From Streptomyces megasporus (GTDB lineage Bacteria > Actinomycetota > Actinomycetes > Streptomycetales > Streptomycetaceae), in assembly GCF_000718985.1 (NCBI RefSeq), contig NZ_JODL01000027.1, positions 1-64,000 on the forward strand: a stretch of 64,000 nucleotides of DNA, given 5' to 3'. Positions 9,487-18,197 of this stretch are shown here, one piece after another. The position numbers and the translations under genes are program-made. Under the pieces are notes generated by a model that was given only the letters and a program-made list of their open reading frames with translations, made no database searches and was not told the DNA's origin. Each line of letters starts with the position of its first letter. Position 1 is the first letter of the stretch.

Positions 9487-10881
9487 TCAGGAGAGCCCGG
9501 CGAGACCGAGCAGGAGGCCCTTGACGTCGGTCGCGGCGACGGGTCCGTCGACGGCGCCGGCTCGGGAGCAGAGCAGCACCGGCCCGTCGTCCTCGTGGGC
9601 GGGCAGGCGGCCGTGGCTGCCGCGCACGGGCGACGGGTCGAGGGGGACGACGGCCATGCGGTACCGCATGCCGAGCTTCTTGCGGGCCAGGGCCGTGGCG
9701 GCGCGGACGCGGACGTACGGGTCGAGGGGGTCCATGAACAGCTCGGCCGGGTCGTAGCCGGGCTTGCGGTGGATCTCGACCGTCCGGGCGAAGTCGGGGG
9801 CGCGGTCGTCGTCGAGCCAGTAGTAGTAGGTGAACCAGGCGTCGGGCTCGGCGACCGCCACCAGATCGCCCGCGCGGGGGTGGTCCAGGCCGTGGGCCTT
9901 CTTGCCCTCGTCGTCGAGGAGTTCGTCCACGCCGGGCAGATCGGTGAGGACGGCGCGCACGGTGTCCAGGTCCTCGGGGTTCCGCACGTGGACGTGGGCG
10001 ATCTGGTGGTCGGCGACGGCGAAGGCGCGGGAGGCCGTCGGGTCCAGGTACTCCATGCCGTCCTGGGTGTGGACCTCCAGGAGCCCGGCCCGGCGCAGCG
10101 CCCGGTTGACGTCGACCGGCCTGCTGACGCGGGTGATGCCGTACTCGGAGAGGACGACGGTGGTGCGGCCCTCGGCCCGGGCGTCGTCCAGCAGTGGGGC
10201 GAGGGTCCGGTCGAGGTCGGCCGCGGCGGCGAGGGCGCGCGGGTCGTCGGGGCCGTGGCGCTGGAGGTCGTAGTCCAGGTGGGGGACGTAGGCCAGGACG
10301 AGGTCGGGGGCGCGGGTGTGGAGGACGTGGCGGGTGGCGTCGACGATCCACCGCGAGGAGGCGAGGCCGGCGCCGGGTCCCCAGTAGTGGAAGAGGGGGA
10401 AGGCGCCGAGGGAGTCGGTCAGTTCGTCGTGGAGTTCCGGGGGCCGGGTGTAGCAGTCGGGTTCCTTGCGGCCGTCGGCGCGGTAGATCGGGCGCGGGGT
10501 GACGGTGATGTCGGTGTCGGCGCCCATCGCGTACCACCAGCAGATGTTGGCCACGGTGTAGCCGGGGTGGGCGCGGCGGGCGGCGTCCCACAGCTTGTCG
10601 CCGCCGACGAGGCCGTTGTGCTGCCGCCACAGGAGCACCTCGCCGAGGTCGCGGAAGTACCAGCCGTTGCCGACGATGCCGTGCCCGGTGGGGGTGGTTC
10701 CGGTGAGGAAGGTGGCCTGGACGGAGCAGGTGACGGCGGGCAGGACGGTGCCCAGGGGCGCGTACGAGCCGGCGTCCGCCAGGGCGCGGAGGCGGGGCAT
10801 GTGCGCCAGCAGCCGGGGGGTCAGTCCGACGACGTCGAGGACGAGGAGGGGTGTCGGGCGGCGACTCGTGGCCGGGGTCAC
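9487..10881 (-). CDS. eboF: EboF-like alkaline phosphatase superfamily / type I phosphodiesterase
   Basis: 464 aa nucleotide pyrophosphatase/phosphodiesterase family enzyme, predicted to hydrolyse a phosphodiester or phosphate on a small or lipid-linked metabolite. The metal-binding pattern is visible: LLVLDVVGLTP (first Asp), the nucleophile region AVTCSVQATFLTGTTPTGHG, PHLDYDLQRHGPDD, VVLSEYGI and FAVADHQIAHVHV. No signal peptide is evident. GTG start overlaps the upstream EboE-like stop by 4 bp (GTGA). Named by cluster context and domain: the Ebo cluster ends with this family (EboF). The gene symbol is a role assignment by synteny; biochemical activity has not been shown from this sequence. 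Confidence 0.75.
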   Translation of the reverse strand: MTPATSRRPTPLLVLDVVGLTPRLLAHMPRLRALADAGSYAPLGTVLPAVTCSVQATFLTGTTPTGHGIVGNGWYFRDLGEVLLWRQHNGLVGGDKLWDAARRAHPGYTVANICWWYAMGADTDITVTPRPIYRADGRKEPDCYTRPPELHDELTDSLGAFPLFHYWGPGAGLASSRWIVDATRHVLHTRAPDLVLAYVPHLDYDLQRHGPDDPRALAAAADLDRTLAPLLDDARAEGRTTVVLSEYGITRVSRPVDVNRALRRAGLLEVHTQDGMEYLDPTASRAFAVADHQIAHVHVRNPEDLDTVRAVLTDLPGVDELLDDEGKKAHGLDHPRAGDLVAVAEPDAWFTYYYWLDDDRAPDFARTVEIHRKPGYDPAELFMDPLDPYVRVRAATALARKKLGMRYRMAVVPLDPSPVRGSHGRLPAHEDDGPVLLCSRAGAVDGPVAATDVKGLLLGLAGLS

Positions 10882-12062
10882 GGCAGCTCCTTCAGGCCGA
10901 GTTCGGTCAACAGATCGCGGGCGAGGGCGAGTTCGGCGGCGATGCCGTCGGCGAGCTGTGCCCGGGTGCGGGGGCGCAGCGCGGGCGGGAGGGTCTGCCA
11001 GGTGTAGGTCTCGACCTCCAGGTGACGGGTGAGGGGTTCGGGTCCGCCGACGAGCCGGACGAGGGCGTCCCGCAGCACCGGCAGGGTGGAGGCGAGCGGG
11101 GGCTCGGGCGTGGCGTGTAGGGGGATGTGGAAGTGCGAGCGCCAGGGGCCGGTGGCGGGCAGCGGACCGTCGGCGGCGAGCGCCCGGTCGAGGTCGTCGA
11201 CGCCCAGGACGGTGCCGTCGGGGGTGCGGACGCGGGTCTGGTGGAGGAAGCGGGGTTCGGCGAAGGCGGCGAGCACCTTCCGTACGGCCGGCTCGTGGGG
11301 GTCGCCGGCGTGGAGGGCGGCCGAGAGTTGGGCCTTGACGACGGGCACGCCGGCGGCGGCCAGGGCGTCCAGGGCCTCGTCGGGGTCCTCGAACTGGGTG
11401 GCCAGGTGGCAGGTGTCGAGGCAGAGGCCGATCCGCTCGCGTGGCGGGGCGCCCGGGGAGGTGAGGGCGTGGACGGCGTCGGCGGTGGTCTCGACGGTGC
11501 AGCCGGGTTCGGGTTCGAGTCCGACGCGGATGGAGCGGCCGGTGAGGTCCCGCAGGGCGTCGAGCCGCCGGGCGAGGGTGGTGAGCGCGGCGTGGGCGGC
11601 TCCCGCGCGCCGTGCGTCGAAGCCGGTGCGCCAGGCCAGCGGCAGGGTGGAGACGCTGCCCTCGGTGACGTCGTCGGGCAGCAGCGCGGCCAGCAGGCGG
11701 GCGAGGTCGGTGGTGTGTTCCAGCCGCTCGGGCTCGGTCCAGTCGGGCCGGTAGACGCGGTGTTTGACGATCTGGTCGCCGAAACCCCGGTAGGGGAAGC
11801 CGTTGAGGGTGACGACCTCCAGGCCGCGGTCGTCGAGTTCGGCGCGGAGGGCGCGCACGGCGGCGGGGTCGACGGTGAGGGCGCGGGCGGCGTCGCGGGC
11901 CAGCCAGAGTCCGATGCCCAGACGGTCGCGGCCGAGGCGGCGGCGGACGGGTTCGGCGTGGTCGCGGAGTTGGCGGCGCACGCCGTCGAGGTTCTCGGCG
12001 GGGTGGACGTTGGTGCAGTAGGCGAGGTGGACGGTGGAGCCGTCGGGATGGCGGAAGCGCAC
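10878..12062 (-). CDS. eboE: EboE-like TIM-barrel metabolite traffic protein
   Basis: 394 aa, xylose isomerase-like TIM barrel of the EboE type. It begins FRHPDGSTVHLAYCTNVHPAENLDGVRRQL, the characteristic start of this group (AYCTNVH...E). Further motifs are VVTLNGFPYRGFG, VGLEPEPGCTVETTADAV, IGLCLDTCHLATQFEDP (a metal-binding D and H), VVKAQLSAAL and SHFHIPLH. GTG start at 12062, three bases after the upstream TatD stop, with GGGGAG in the overlap region. Co-translated with eboF. In the Ebo cluster this protein accompanies a UbiA prenyltransferase and a TatD hydrolase; its reaction is unknown, though the fold suggests isomerisation or hydrolysis of a cyclic polyol or sugar. Confidence 0.75.
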   Translation of the reverse strand: MRFRHPDGSTVHLAYCTNVHPAENLDGVRRQLRDHAEPVRRRLGRDRLGIGLWLARDAARALTVDPAAVRALRAELDDRGLEVVTLNGFPYRGFGDQIVKHRVYRPDWTEPERLEHTTDLARLLAALLPDDVTEGSVSTLPLAWRTGFDARRAGAAHAALTTLARRLDALRDLTGRSIRVGLEPEPGCTVETTADAVHALTSPGAPPRERIGLCLDTCHLATQFEDPDEALDALAAAGVPVVKAQLSAALHAGDPHEPAVRKVLAAFAEPRFLHQTRVRTPDGTVLGVDDLDRALAADGPLPATGPWRSHFHIPLHATPEPPLASTLPVLRDALVRLVGGPEPLTRHLEVETYTWQTLPPALRPRTRAQLADGIAAELALARDLLTELGLKELP

Positions 12063-12065
12063 GGC

Positions 12066-12914
12066 TCAACTCCCCCCGCGCAGGATCGAGTTGCCCTCGT
12101 GGGTCGCTCCGGGGTCCGCCACGTCGAGGGCGAGCCGGCCGCCGAGTCCGTAGAAGGCGACCGGATTGCGCCACAGCACCCGGTCGACGTCGTCCGTGTC
12201 GAAACCGGCGGCGAGCATGGCGTCGCCGACCTTCCGGGTCTTCAACGGGTCGCTCCTGCCCCAGTCGGCGGCCGAGTTGACCAGCACCTTCTCCGGCCCG
12301 TACTCCCGAAGGATCGCGACCATGCGGTCCTCGTCCATCTTGGTGTCGGGGTAGACGGAGAAACCGAGCCAGCAGCCCGCGTCCTTGGCCGCCTTCACGG
12401 TGGTCTCGTTGAGGTGGTCGAGCAGGACGCGCTCCACCGGGAGCGCGGACTCCCGCACGACGTCGAGGGTGCGGAGCAGTCCGGCGAGCTTGTCGCGGTG
12501 GGGGGTGTGGACGAGCGCGGGCAGGTCGTGGTCGGCGGCGAGTTGGAGTTGGGCGGCCAGTGCGGTGTCCTCGGCCGGCGTCATCGAGTCGTAGCCGATC
12601 TCGCCGACGGCGACGACGCCGTCCTTGACCAGGTAGCGGGGCAGTTCGTCCAGGACGGGGACGCAGCGCGGGTCGTTGGCCTCCTTGGGGTTCAGGGCGA
12701 TGGTGCAGTGGTGGGCGATGCCGTGCCGGGCGGCGCGGAAGGGTTCCCAGCCCAGGAGGGAGTCGAAGTAGTCGAGGAAGGTCTCGGGCGAGGTACGGGG
12801 CTGGCCGAGCCAGAAGGACGGTTCGACGACGGCCCGGACTCCGGCGGCGTACATGGCCTCGTAGTCGTCGGTGGTGCGGGAGGTCATGTGGATGTGCGGG
12901 TCGAAGATGCGCAT
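12066..12914 (-). CDS. eboB: EboB-like TatD-family metal-dependent hydrolase
   Basis: 282 aa amidohydrolase/TatD TIM barrel. The N-terminal metal motif is FDPHIHMTSR (HxH, residues 7-9); further candidate ligands are in GEIGYDSM (E), VHTPHRD (H), LLDHLNE (H) and VNSAADWGRSDP (D). The clear ATG start at 12914 has GAGGAGG upstream. Its 5' end overlaps the upstream EboA-like gene by 31 bp. Sequence and position (EboA before, EboE after) match EboB of the Ebo cluster. The natural substrate is unknown; TatD proteins include nucleases and small-molecule hydrolases. Confidence 0.8.
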   Translation of the reverse strand: MRIFDPHIHMTSRTTDDYEAMYAAGVRAVVEPSFWLGQPRTSPETFLDYFDSLLGWEPFRAARHGIAHHCTIALNPKEANDPRCVPVLDELPRYLVKDGVVAVGEIGYDSMTPAEDTALAAQLQLAADHDLPALVHTPHRDKLAGLLRTLDVVRESALPVERVLLDHLNETTVKAAKDAGCWLGFSVYPDTKMDEDRMVAILREYGPEKVLVNSAADWGRSDPLKTRKVGDAMLAAGFDTDDVDRVLWRNPVAFYGLGGRLALDVADPGATHEGNSILRGGS

Positions 12915-13621
12915 CGGTCCTCCTCGGGGTGGGGGGTGGAGGCGGTCAGGTCCAGTACGCGGTGGAGGTCGGCGGGGACGGGACGTCCGGCGGCGGTGCG
13001 TTCGGCCGCGTGGTCGCGGAGCATGCGGGCCAGTTCGGCGTCGCCGCGGGCGCGACGGTCCAGCCCGGCGACGGCGGCCACCGGCACCCCGGTGAACAGG
13101 CACTTCAACACGGCGTGCCGCCAGGTGTGGGCGTCGAGGCGGTCGGCGGCGTACGGGCCGACGGCTGCGGCCACCAGCCGGGTGTCGTTGGTGCGCAGGG
13201 CGTCCTCGACGATCGGCACGGCGGCGTCGCCGACGTCGAGGTGGGGCAGGGCCAGCAGGACGGCGCGCCGCTCGGCGGCGGTTCCGCGCTCGTACAGCCG
13301 TGCCGCGCGGAGGGCGTCCGCGCGTGCCGTGTGGAGCAGCAGAACGCGGACGGCGTCGGCGGTGTCGAGCGGGAGGTCGGCCGGGACCTCGACCGGAGCG
13401 TCGGCGGTCGACGTGGCGGGGTCGGCGGGACGGCAGTGACGGCCGGCGGACGCGAAGCGGAGCTCCCAGGCGGCGGGGCGTGCGGCGGGGCTCTCCCCCG
13501 GCCCCTCCTCCGCCGCTCGCGCGGCCTCGGCCAGGGCCCGGTCCAGCCACTCCCGGCCCGCCCGGTCCAGCCGTGCCCCGAGCTCCTTCCGGAGGGCGGC
13601 GACGGTCTCGTCGGTCAGCAC
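12884..13621 (-). CDS. eboA: EboA-like protein of unknown function
   Basis: 245 aa, soluble and rich in Ala, Arg and Leu. It looks like an alpha-helical repeat protein: KELGARLDRAGREWLDRALAEA, WELRFASAGRHCRP, ADAVRVLLLHTARADALRAARLYERGTAAERRAVLLALPHLDV, IVEDALRTNDTRLVAAAVGPYAADRLDAHTWRHAVLKCLFTGVPV. The stretch TWRHAVLKCLFTGVP is typical of EboA-domain proteins as I know them. GTG start at 13621 with GGAGG six bases upstream; it overlaps the preceding isomerase gene by 7 bp and the next gene (eboB) by 31 bp. No catalytic motif is visible, so a scaffold or binding role is possible. Confidence 0.7.
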   Translation of the reverse strand: MLTDETVAALRKELGARLDRAGREWLDRALAEAARAAEEGPGESPAARPAAWELRFASAGRHCRPADPATSTADAPVEVPADLPLDTADAVRVLLLHTARADALRAARLYERGTAAERRAVLLALPHLDVGDAAVPIVEDALRTNDTRLVAAAVGPYAADRLDAHTWRHAVLKCLFTGVPVAAVAGLDRRARGDAELARMLRDHAAERTAAGRPVPADLHRVLDLTASTPHPEEDRCASSTRTST

Positions 13622-14496
13622 GGTGCGCCTCCGGCGGTCGGGTCCGCCGCGCGGAGGAAGGCGAGGGACGCGGCGGCCAGGTCGGGGCCGGCGTGGGAGT
13701 CGCGGGGCAGTTCGACGCCGACCAGGCCTCCGTAGTCCGCCTCGTGGAGCGCGGCCAGCACCGCGGGGAAGTCGATCTCCCCCTCTCCGAGGGGCAGGTG
13801 CTCGTGGACCCCGCGGCGCATGTCCTCTATCTGGACGTGGCGCAGCCAGGGCGCGGCGGCTCGGACGCAGTCGGCGGGCGGGTCCGGCTCCAGGCACTGG
13901 CAGTGGCCGATGTCCAGCGTCAGCCCCAGTCCGTCGGGGTCGCCGAGGTCCGCGCGGAGCCGGTGGAAGCCGGCCAGGTCCGCGAGGAGGTGGCCCGGTT
14001 CGGGTTCGACCGCGAGCGGGACGCCCGCGGCGCGTGCCGCTTCCAGGACGGGGGCGACGGCCTCCGCCAGCCGTTTCCAGGCCGTCTCCTCGTCGGTGTC
14101 GGGCGGGGTGCGTCCGCTGAAGCAGTGCACGGCCGTCGCGCCGAGGTCGGCGGCGACCCGTACGGCGGTCAGCAGCAGCCGGACGCGGGCGCCGCGGGCG
14201 TCCGGGTCCGCATCGAGGAGGGTGGGGTGGTGTTTGCGGCGGGGATCGAGGACGTAGCGGGCCCCGGTCTCGACGGCTACGGCCAGTCCCAGGCGTTCCA
14301 GGCGGCGGGCGACGTGCCGGGTCCGGGCGGCCAGCTCGGGGGCCGGGGCGAGCGGGTCCAGGTGCATGTGGTCGAGCGTCAGGCCGACGCCGTCGTAGCC
14401 GAGGTCGGCGAGCAGGTCGAGGGCGTCGTCGAGGCGCAGGTCGGCGAGTCCGTTGGTGCCGTAGGCCAGTCTCAGGGGGGTGTGCGGGAGGGTCAT
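13615..14496 (-). CDS. TIM-barrel sugar phosphate isomerase/epimerase in the Ebo-like cluster
   Basis: 293 aa xylose isomerase-like barrel. Metal-site and active-site candidates are GVGLTLDHMHLDP, LAVEPEPGHLL (Glu), GLTLDIGHCQCLEP (Asp, His), HVQIEDMRRGVHEHLPLGEGEIDF and VGVELPRDSH (Glu). ATG start at 14496 overlaps the UbiA stop by 4 bp (ATGA). It occupies the slot between the UbiA-like and EboA-like genes, so it is an extra member compared with the classic six-gene Ebo set. Its closest relationship within the window is fold-level only, to the barrels at 8399, 10878 and 21019. Function inferred from context: conversion of a cyclitol or sugar intermediate. Confidence 0.75.
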   Translation of the reverse strand: MTLPHTPLRLAYGTNGLADLRLDDALDLLADLGYDGVGLTLDHMHLDPLAPAPELAARTRHVARRLERLGLAVAVETGARYVLDPRRKHHPTLLDADPDARGARVRLLLTAVRVAADLGATAVHCFSGRTPPDTDEETAWKRLAEAVAPVLEAARAAGVPLAVEPEPGHLLADLAGFHRLRADLGDPDGLGLTLDIGHCQCLEPDPPADCVRAAAPWLRHVQIEDMRRGVHEHLPLGEGEIDFPAVLAALHEADYGGLVGVELPRDSHAGPDLAAASLAFLRAADPTAGGAPC

Positions 14497-15389
14497 GTGG
14501 GGCTGACCTTTCTCGACAGGCGGCGGGCGATCGGCAGCAGCGCGAGCAGCGGCAGCGCGGTCGCCGGTGCGCCGGCGCGGGCGGCGAGCGCCGCCTGGAG
14601 CGGGATCAGGGCGCGGATTCCGCCGCCGACGGCCCGCTGGGTGAGCTGCGGCGACGGGTTGAGGGCGGCGTGCGCGTACGGTCGGGCGGCGGTCGCGCCG
14701 TACGCGGCGCAGAGTCCGGCGGTGGTGGACGCGCGGAGCCCTCGGGGGACGGCGGGCCGACCGGCCACGGCGCGGGTGATCGCGGCCGTGGCGGCCAGTG
14801 CGGCCAGCGGCGGCAGGGCGGAGCCGCCTCGCTCCTCCCGCCGGGAGACGGAGGTGACGGCGAGGGTGTGCGCGCCGAGCAGCGCGGCCGACGGCAGCGC
14901 GCTCCGCACGGCGCCGCGCGGGTCGGCCGGGGCCGTGGCCGTCGCGCCGAGGAGGAGGTCCAGGGCACGGGTGGCGGCCATGGCCGCGGGGCCGGCGGGG
15001 GTGTTCTTCAGGGCGAGGTCGTAGGCCCAGACCGCGCCGGCGAGGGCCCCGGCCGTGACGAGGGCGGGACGTCCGGCCGCGGCGGCGAGGGCCAGTCCGG
15101 CGGCGGTGAGCCCGCCCGCCGCCGCCAGGGCCGCGCCGGGCGCGATGCGGCCGGACGGCAGCGGGCGGTGTGGTCGCTCGACGGCGTCGGTGTCGCGGTC
15201 GGCCCAGTCGTTGAGCGCCATGCCCGCCTCGTAGAGGCAGAGGGAGGCGCCGACGGCGAGCGCGGTGCCGCGACCGGGGGTCCGTCCGGCGGCCGTCGCG
15301 CCCGCGAGCGCGTCGCCGGGCACGGTGAACAGCGCCGAGATCCGCAGCAGTTCGGCCCAGGCCCGCCCGCGGCCGGGCCGGGGGGTCAC
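14493..15389 (-). CDS. eboC: EboC-like UbiA-family prenyltransferase, membrane protein
   Basis: 298 aa integral membrane protein with about 8-9 hydrophobic segments. The UbiA Mg/diphosphate motif is clear: MALNDWADRDTDAVERPHRPLPSG (NDxxDxxxD, residues about 74-90). A second, weaker polar motif is YDLALKNTPAG (about 158). UbiA enzymes transfer polyprenyl groups from their diphosphates to aromatic or other acceptors; some members transfer phosphoribose to polyprenyl phosphate. GTG at 15389, with GGGAGGAGG upstream, overlaps the inositol-phosphate synthase stop by 4 bp. Coupling to a cyclitol-forming enzyme suggests a lipid-linked cyclitol product; that is inference. Confidence 0.8.
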   Translation of the reverse strand: MTPRPGRGRAWAELLRISALFTVPGDALAGATAAGRTPGRGTALAVGASLCLYEAGMALNDWADRDTDAVERPHRPLPSGRIAPGAALAAAGGLTAAGLALAAAAGRPALVTAGALAGAVWAYDLALKNTPAGPAAMAATRALDLLLGATATAPADPRGAVRSALPSAALLGAHTLAVTSVSRREERGGSALPPLAALAATAAITRAVAGRPAVPRGLRASTTAGLCAAYGATAARPYAHAALNPSPQLTQRAVGGGIRALIPLQAALAARAGAPATALPLLALLPIARRLSRKVSPT

Positions 15390-16609
15390 GCCTCCTCCCG
15401 AAGCCGGTCGGCGAAGGCCAGCAGCTCCTGCCACTGGTCCGCCAGCGAGGAGGAGGCGCCCGGGTCCGGGTCCTTGAAGAAGAAGCCGAGCTCGGGGAGG
15501 GGGCCGAAGAGTCCGGCGGCGTGGGCGGCGGCGACCAGTCGGGCCAGGTCGAGGACGAGCGGGGCCGCGAGGGCGGAGTCGCAGCCCTGCCAGATCGTCT
15601 GGAGGACCATCCGCGAGCCGAGGAAGCCCTCGAAGGCGACGTGGTCCCAGGCCGTCTTCCAGTCGCCGAGGGCCGGCACGTTGTCGATGTGCAGTTCTCC
15701 GTCCGGGAGTTCGCCGAGGGTGTCGGCGAGGACCCGGGCCTTGCCCGCGTTCTTGGCCGCCGCGGCGGCCGGGTCGGCGAGGGAGGCGCCGTCCCCGCCG
15801 CCGAGGAGGTTGGTGCCGGACCAGGCCCGCACCGCCAGGGCGCGTTGGTGGAACATCGGCGCGAGCACCGACCGCAGCAGGGTCTGCCCGGTCTTGCCGT
15901 CGCGACCGGCGTACGGGAGTCCACAGCGGGCGGCGAGGTCGGTCAGGGCCGGGTGGCGCGCTCCGGCGGACGGGGTGAAGTCGACGTACGGGCAGCCGGC
16001 GCGGAGCGCCGCCGCCGCGTAGAGGGAACTGGGCGGCAGCCGGTCGCCGGCGGGATCGGGCACGGGTTCGGTGGAGGCGACGTTGACGACGACGGTGCGC
16101 GTCAGTCCGTGGTCGGTGGTGAAGGCGGTGAGGTCGGCGGCGAAGGCGTCGATCAGTTCACCGTCGGTGCGGCGGTCGCCGGGGTGTGGTCCGCCGGGGC
16201 GGATCGCGGCGTCGGCGGCGGTCAGTTCGGCGTGGACGGCGGCCGGCAGTCCGTGCGGCAGCACCCCGGTCGCAGCCAGTGCCTCGGCGCGTTTGGGCAG
16301 GGGGCAGTCGGCGGTGTCGTGGCCGCCGAAGACCAGGGCCGCCAGGGGCGGGAGACCGCAGCCGGCGAACGGCGCGGTCTCGGTGACCATGCCGGTGGGC
16401 GGGTGCAGCCCGGCGGTGATCGCCGCCCATCCGGCCACCGCGGTGGTCGCGACGGACCCCCGCGCCCCGATCAGCCAGATCCCGGTGCGGGGTTCCCGTG
16501 CGGCGGGGCCGTGGGCGGGGTCGCGGTCCGGGGAGGTGGGGCGCGTCGAGGCGGTGGGCCGGCGGGGCGCGCCGGAGGAGGAGGACCGGTCGTGGTGGTC
16601 GGTGGTCAT
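15386..16609 (-). CDS. myo-inositol-1-phosphate synthase family protein
   Basis: 407 aa. NAD-dependent cyclase family that converts glucose 6-phosphate to inositol 1(3)-phosphate. A Ser/Pro/Arg-rich N-terminal tail (residues 1-40) precedes the Rossmann start GIWLIGARGSVATTAVAGW. The catalytic domain shows YAGRDGKTGQTLLRSVLAPMFHQR (the K-T-GQT region), VRAWSGTNLLGGGDGASL, AAKNAGKARVL, HIDNVPALGDWKTAWDHVAFEGFLG and DSALAAPLVLDLARL. ATG at 16609 with GGGAGG upstream; an upstream in-frame ATG at 16636 lacks this. First gene of a run of seven overlapping genes. It stands where Ebo clusters elsewhere carry a 3-dehydroquinate synthase-like cyclase (EboD), another carbocycle-forming NAD enzyme. Confidence 0.85.
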   Translation of the reverse strand: MTTDHHDRSSSSGAPRRPTASTRPTSPDRDPAHGPAAREPRTGIWLIGARGSVATTAVAGWAAITAGLHPPTGMVTETAPFAGCGLPPLAALVFGGHDTADCPLPKRAEALAATGVLPHGLPAAVHAELTAADAAIRPGGPHPGDRRTDGELIDAFAADLTAFTTDHGLTRTVVVNVASTEPVPDPAGDRLPPSSLYAAAALRAGCPYVDFTPSAGARHPALTDLAARCGLPYAGRDGKTGQTLLRSVLAPMFHQRALAVRAWSGTNLLGGGDGASLADPAAAAAKNAGKARVLADTLGELPDGELHIDNVPALGDWKTAWDHVAFEGFLGSRMVLQTIWQGCDSALAAPLVLDLARLVAAAHAAGLFGPLPELGFFFKDPDPGASSSLADQWQELLAFADRLREEA

Positions 16610-16853
16610 GGCTGCCTCCCGAGGAGTGAGCGGCACGGCGTCGCTCGGGCGCGGTGCCGGTGTGGTGCCGGTGTGGTGCGCGGTCGTGGGTGCCGCGGGG
16701 GCGCACGGGCGGGCCGTGGTGCGGAAGCGGCGCGGCGGTGGAGTGGGGTCGGCGCGGGGTCGGCGGCGGGCGGGGAGTCGGCGGTCCCCCCTCCCGCCGC
16801 CGGGTCGCCGGCGGCCCGGCCCGGCGTGGCCCGGCCTGGCTTTGGGCCCGCGG

Positions 16854-18197
16854 TCAGTCTCCGGAGGGCAGTTCCCTCACCCGGATGTGACGGAAGGACA
16901 CCTCGTCGCCGTCCCCGTGGTTCTGGATCCCGATGTGTCCCTGCCGCAGGCTGCGCGCGGGGTCGGCGTTGGTGAAGTCGTTGATCTTCACGCCGTTGAG
17001 CCAGACCCTCAGCCGCTCGCCCTCGACACGGATCTCGTAGGTGTTCCACTCCCCCGGCGGGTTGAGCGCCCTGTCGCGGGCCCGGATGTCGGCGGATTGG
17101 AAGCCGTACACCGATCCCGTGGTCCTCTCCGGGACGTCGGTGGCGTCGATCTGGATCTCGTATCCGTTGTGCACCGCCGACCAGGGGTCGTCGGAGGCCG
17201 GGAAGCCCACGAAGACCCCGGAGTTGTCGTCTCCGGCCGTCTTCCAGTCGAGCTTGAGCGAGTAGGACCGGAACTCCTTCGCCTCGTACCAGAGCATGCC
17301 CATGCCTCCGGCGGAGGTCAGTGTTCCGTCCCGGAGCGTGAAGGAGCCCGGTCCGGCCTGCTTCCAGCCTCGGGTGTCCGTGCCGTCGAAGAGCGGGGTG
17401 TGGCCGTTCTCGGGGCGGCAGTCGGCCCGGGCGGCGCCGATGGCGTAGCGGATGCCGCCCAGCAGGTGGGCGCGGAAGGCCGGTTCCGCGTAGGACTCGC
17501 GGGTGTGTCCGCCGCCGGTGTAGAAGGCCCGGCCGCCCCGGTACTCCTGGCACCAGGCGATGGGGTGGTCCTCCCCCATCGTCCCGCCGGTGTAGGAGGA
17601 CTCGTCGAGGGTGGCGAGGACGTGGGCCCGCTCGCGCGGATTGGTGCGGTAGTCGTACCACTCGTCGGTGCGTTCCCAGACGGCGCCCAGGTGGGCGGTC
17701 GCGGCGTGCGCCCGGTCCTCGACCTCGATCGTCGCCCGCTGGATGTGCGGGTGGGAACGGAAGTAGGCGCCCGCCAGTCCGCCGTAGAAGGGCCAGTCGT
17801 ACTCGGTGTCGGCGGCGGCGTGGACGCCCACGTACCCGCCGCCCTTCTCGATGTAGCGTTCGAAGGCGCTCTGCTGGGCGGTGTTCAGGACGTCGCCGGT
17901 GGTGGAGAGGAAGACGACGGCGGCGTAGCGGTCGAGGTTCTTCCGGGTGAAGGCGCCTGCGTCCTCGGTGGCGTCGACGGTGAAGCCGTTCCGCGCGCCG
18001 AGGTCGCGGACGGCGGCGATGCCGTCGGGGATGGAGTCGTGGCGGAAACCGGCGGTCTTGGAGAAGACCAGGACGCGGCTCTCCTCCGCGCGGGGGCCGC
18101 GCGGGTCCGGCTGGACGGCGCCGCCCGGCAGTGCGGTGGCGGCCAGCGCCAGGGCCGCGGCGCCCGCGGCCGTGGCGAGGCGTGCGGTTGTGTGCAT
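16854..18197 (-). CDS. Secreted ThuA / DUF1080 (3-keto-disaccharide hydrolase) fusion
   Basis: 447 aa, secreted. Signal peptide about 1-28 (LATAAGAAALALAATALPGGA). The ThuA-like domain spans about 40-260: RVLVFSKTAGFRHDSI, DLGARNGFTVDATEDAGAFT, YIEKGGGYVGVHAAADTEYDW, YRGGRAFYTGGGHTRESY. The DUF1080 domain spans about 268-447: LFDGTDTRGWKQ, GMGMLWYEAKEFRSYSLKLDWKT, SGVFVGFP, YEIQIDA, HIGIQNHGDGDEVSFRHIRVRE. DUF1080 members cleave 3-keto-glycosides. ATG at 18197 with AAGGA nearby. It follows the GSDH-PKD-CBM6 gene by 118 bp on the same strand. Its domains are the same types as in the genes at 2658 and 4565, but joined differently. Confidence 0.85.
   Translation of the reverse strand: MHTTARLATAAGAAALALAATALPGGAVQPDPRGPRAEESRVLVFSKTAGFRHDSIPDGIAAVRDLGARNGFTVDATEDAGAFTRKNLDRYAAVVFLSTTGDVLNTAQQSAFERYIEKGGGYVGVHAAADTEYDWPFYGGLAGAYFRSHPHIQRATIEVEDRAHAATAHLGAVWERTDEWYDYRTNPRERAHVLATLDESSYTGGTMGEDHPIAWCQEYRGGRAFYTGGGHTRESYAEPAFRAHLLGGIRYAIGAARADCRPENGHTPLFDGTDTRGWKQAGPGSFTLRDGTLTSAGGMGMLWYEAKEFRSYSLKLDWKTAGDDNSGVFVGFPASDDPWSAVHNGYEIQIDATDVPERTTGSVYGFQSADIRARDRALNPPGEWNTYEIRVEGERLRVWLNGVKINDFTNADPARSLRQGHIGIQNHGDGDEVSFRHIRVRELPSGD

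Noticed and set aside
9433..13735. Plus-strand frames opposite the Ebo-like genes (for example 9433-11007 and 11127-13439)
   Set aside because: Composition is that of antisense shadows of high-GC genes; the minus-strand genes have ribosome sites, overlaps and recognisable motifs.
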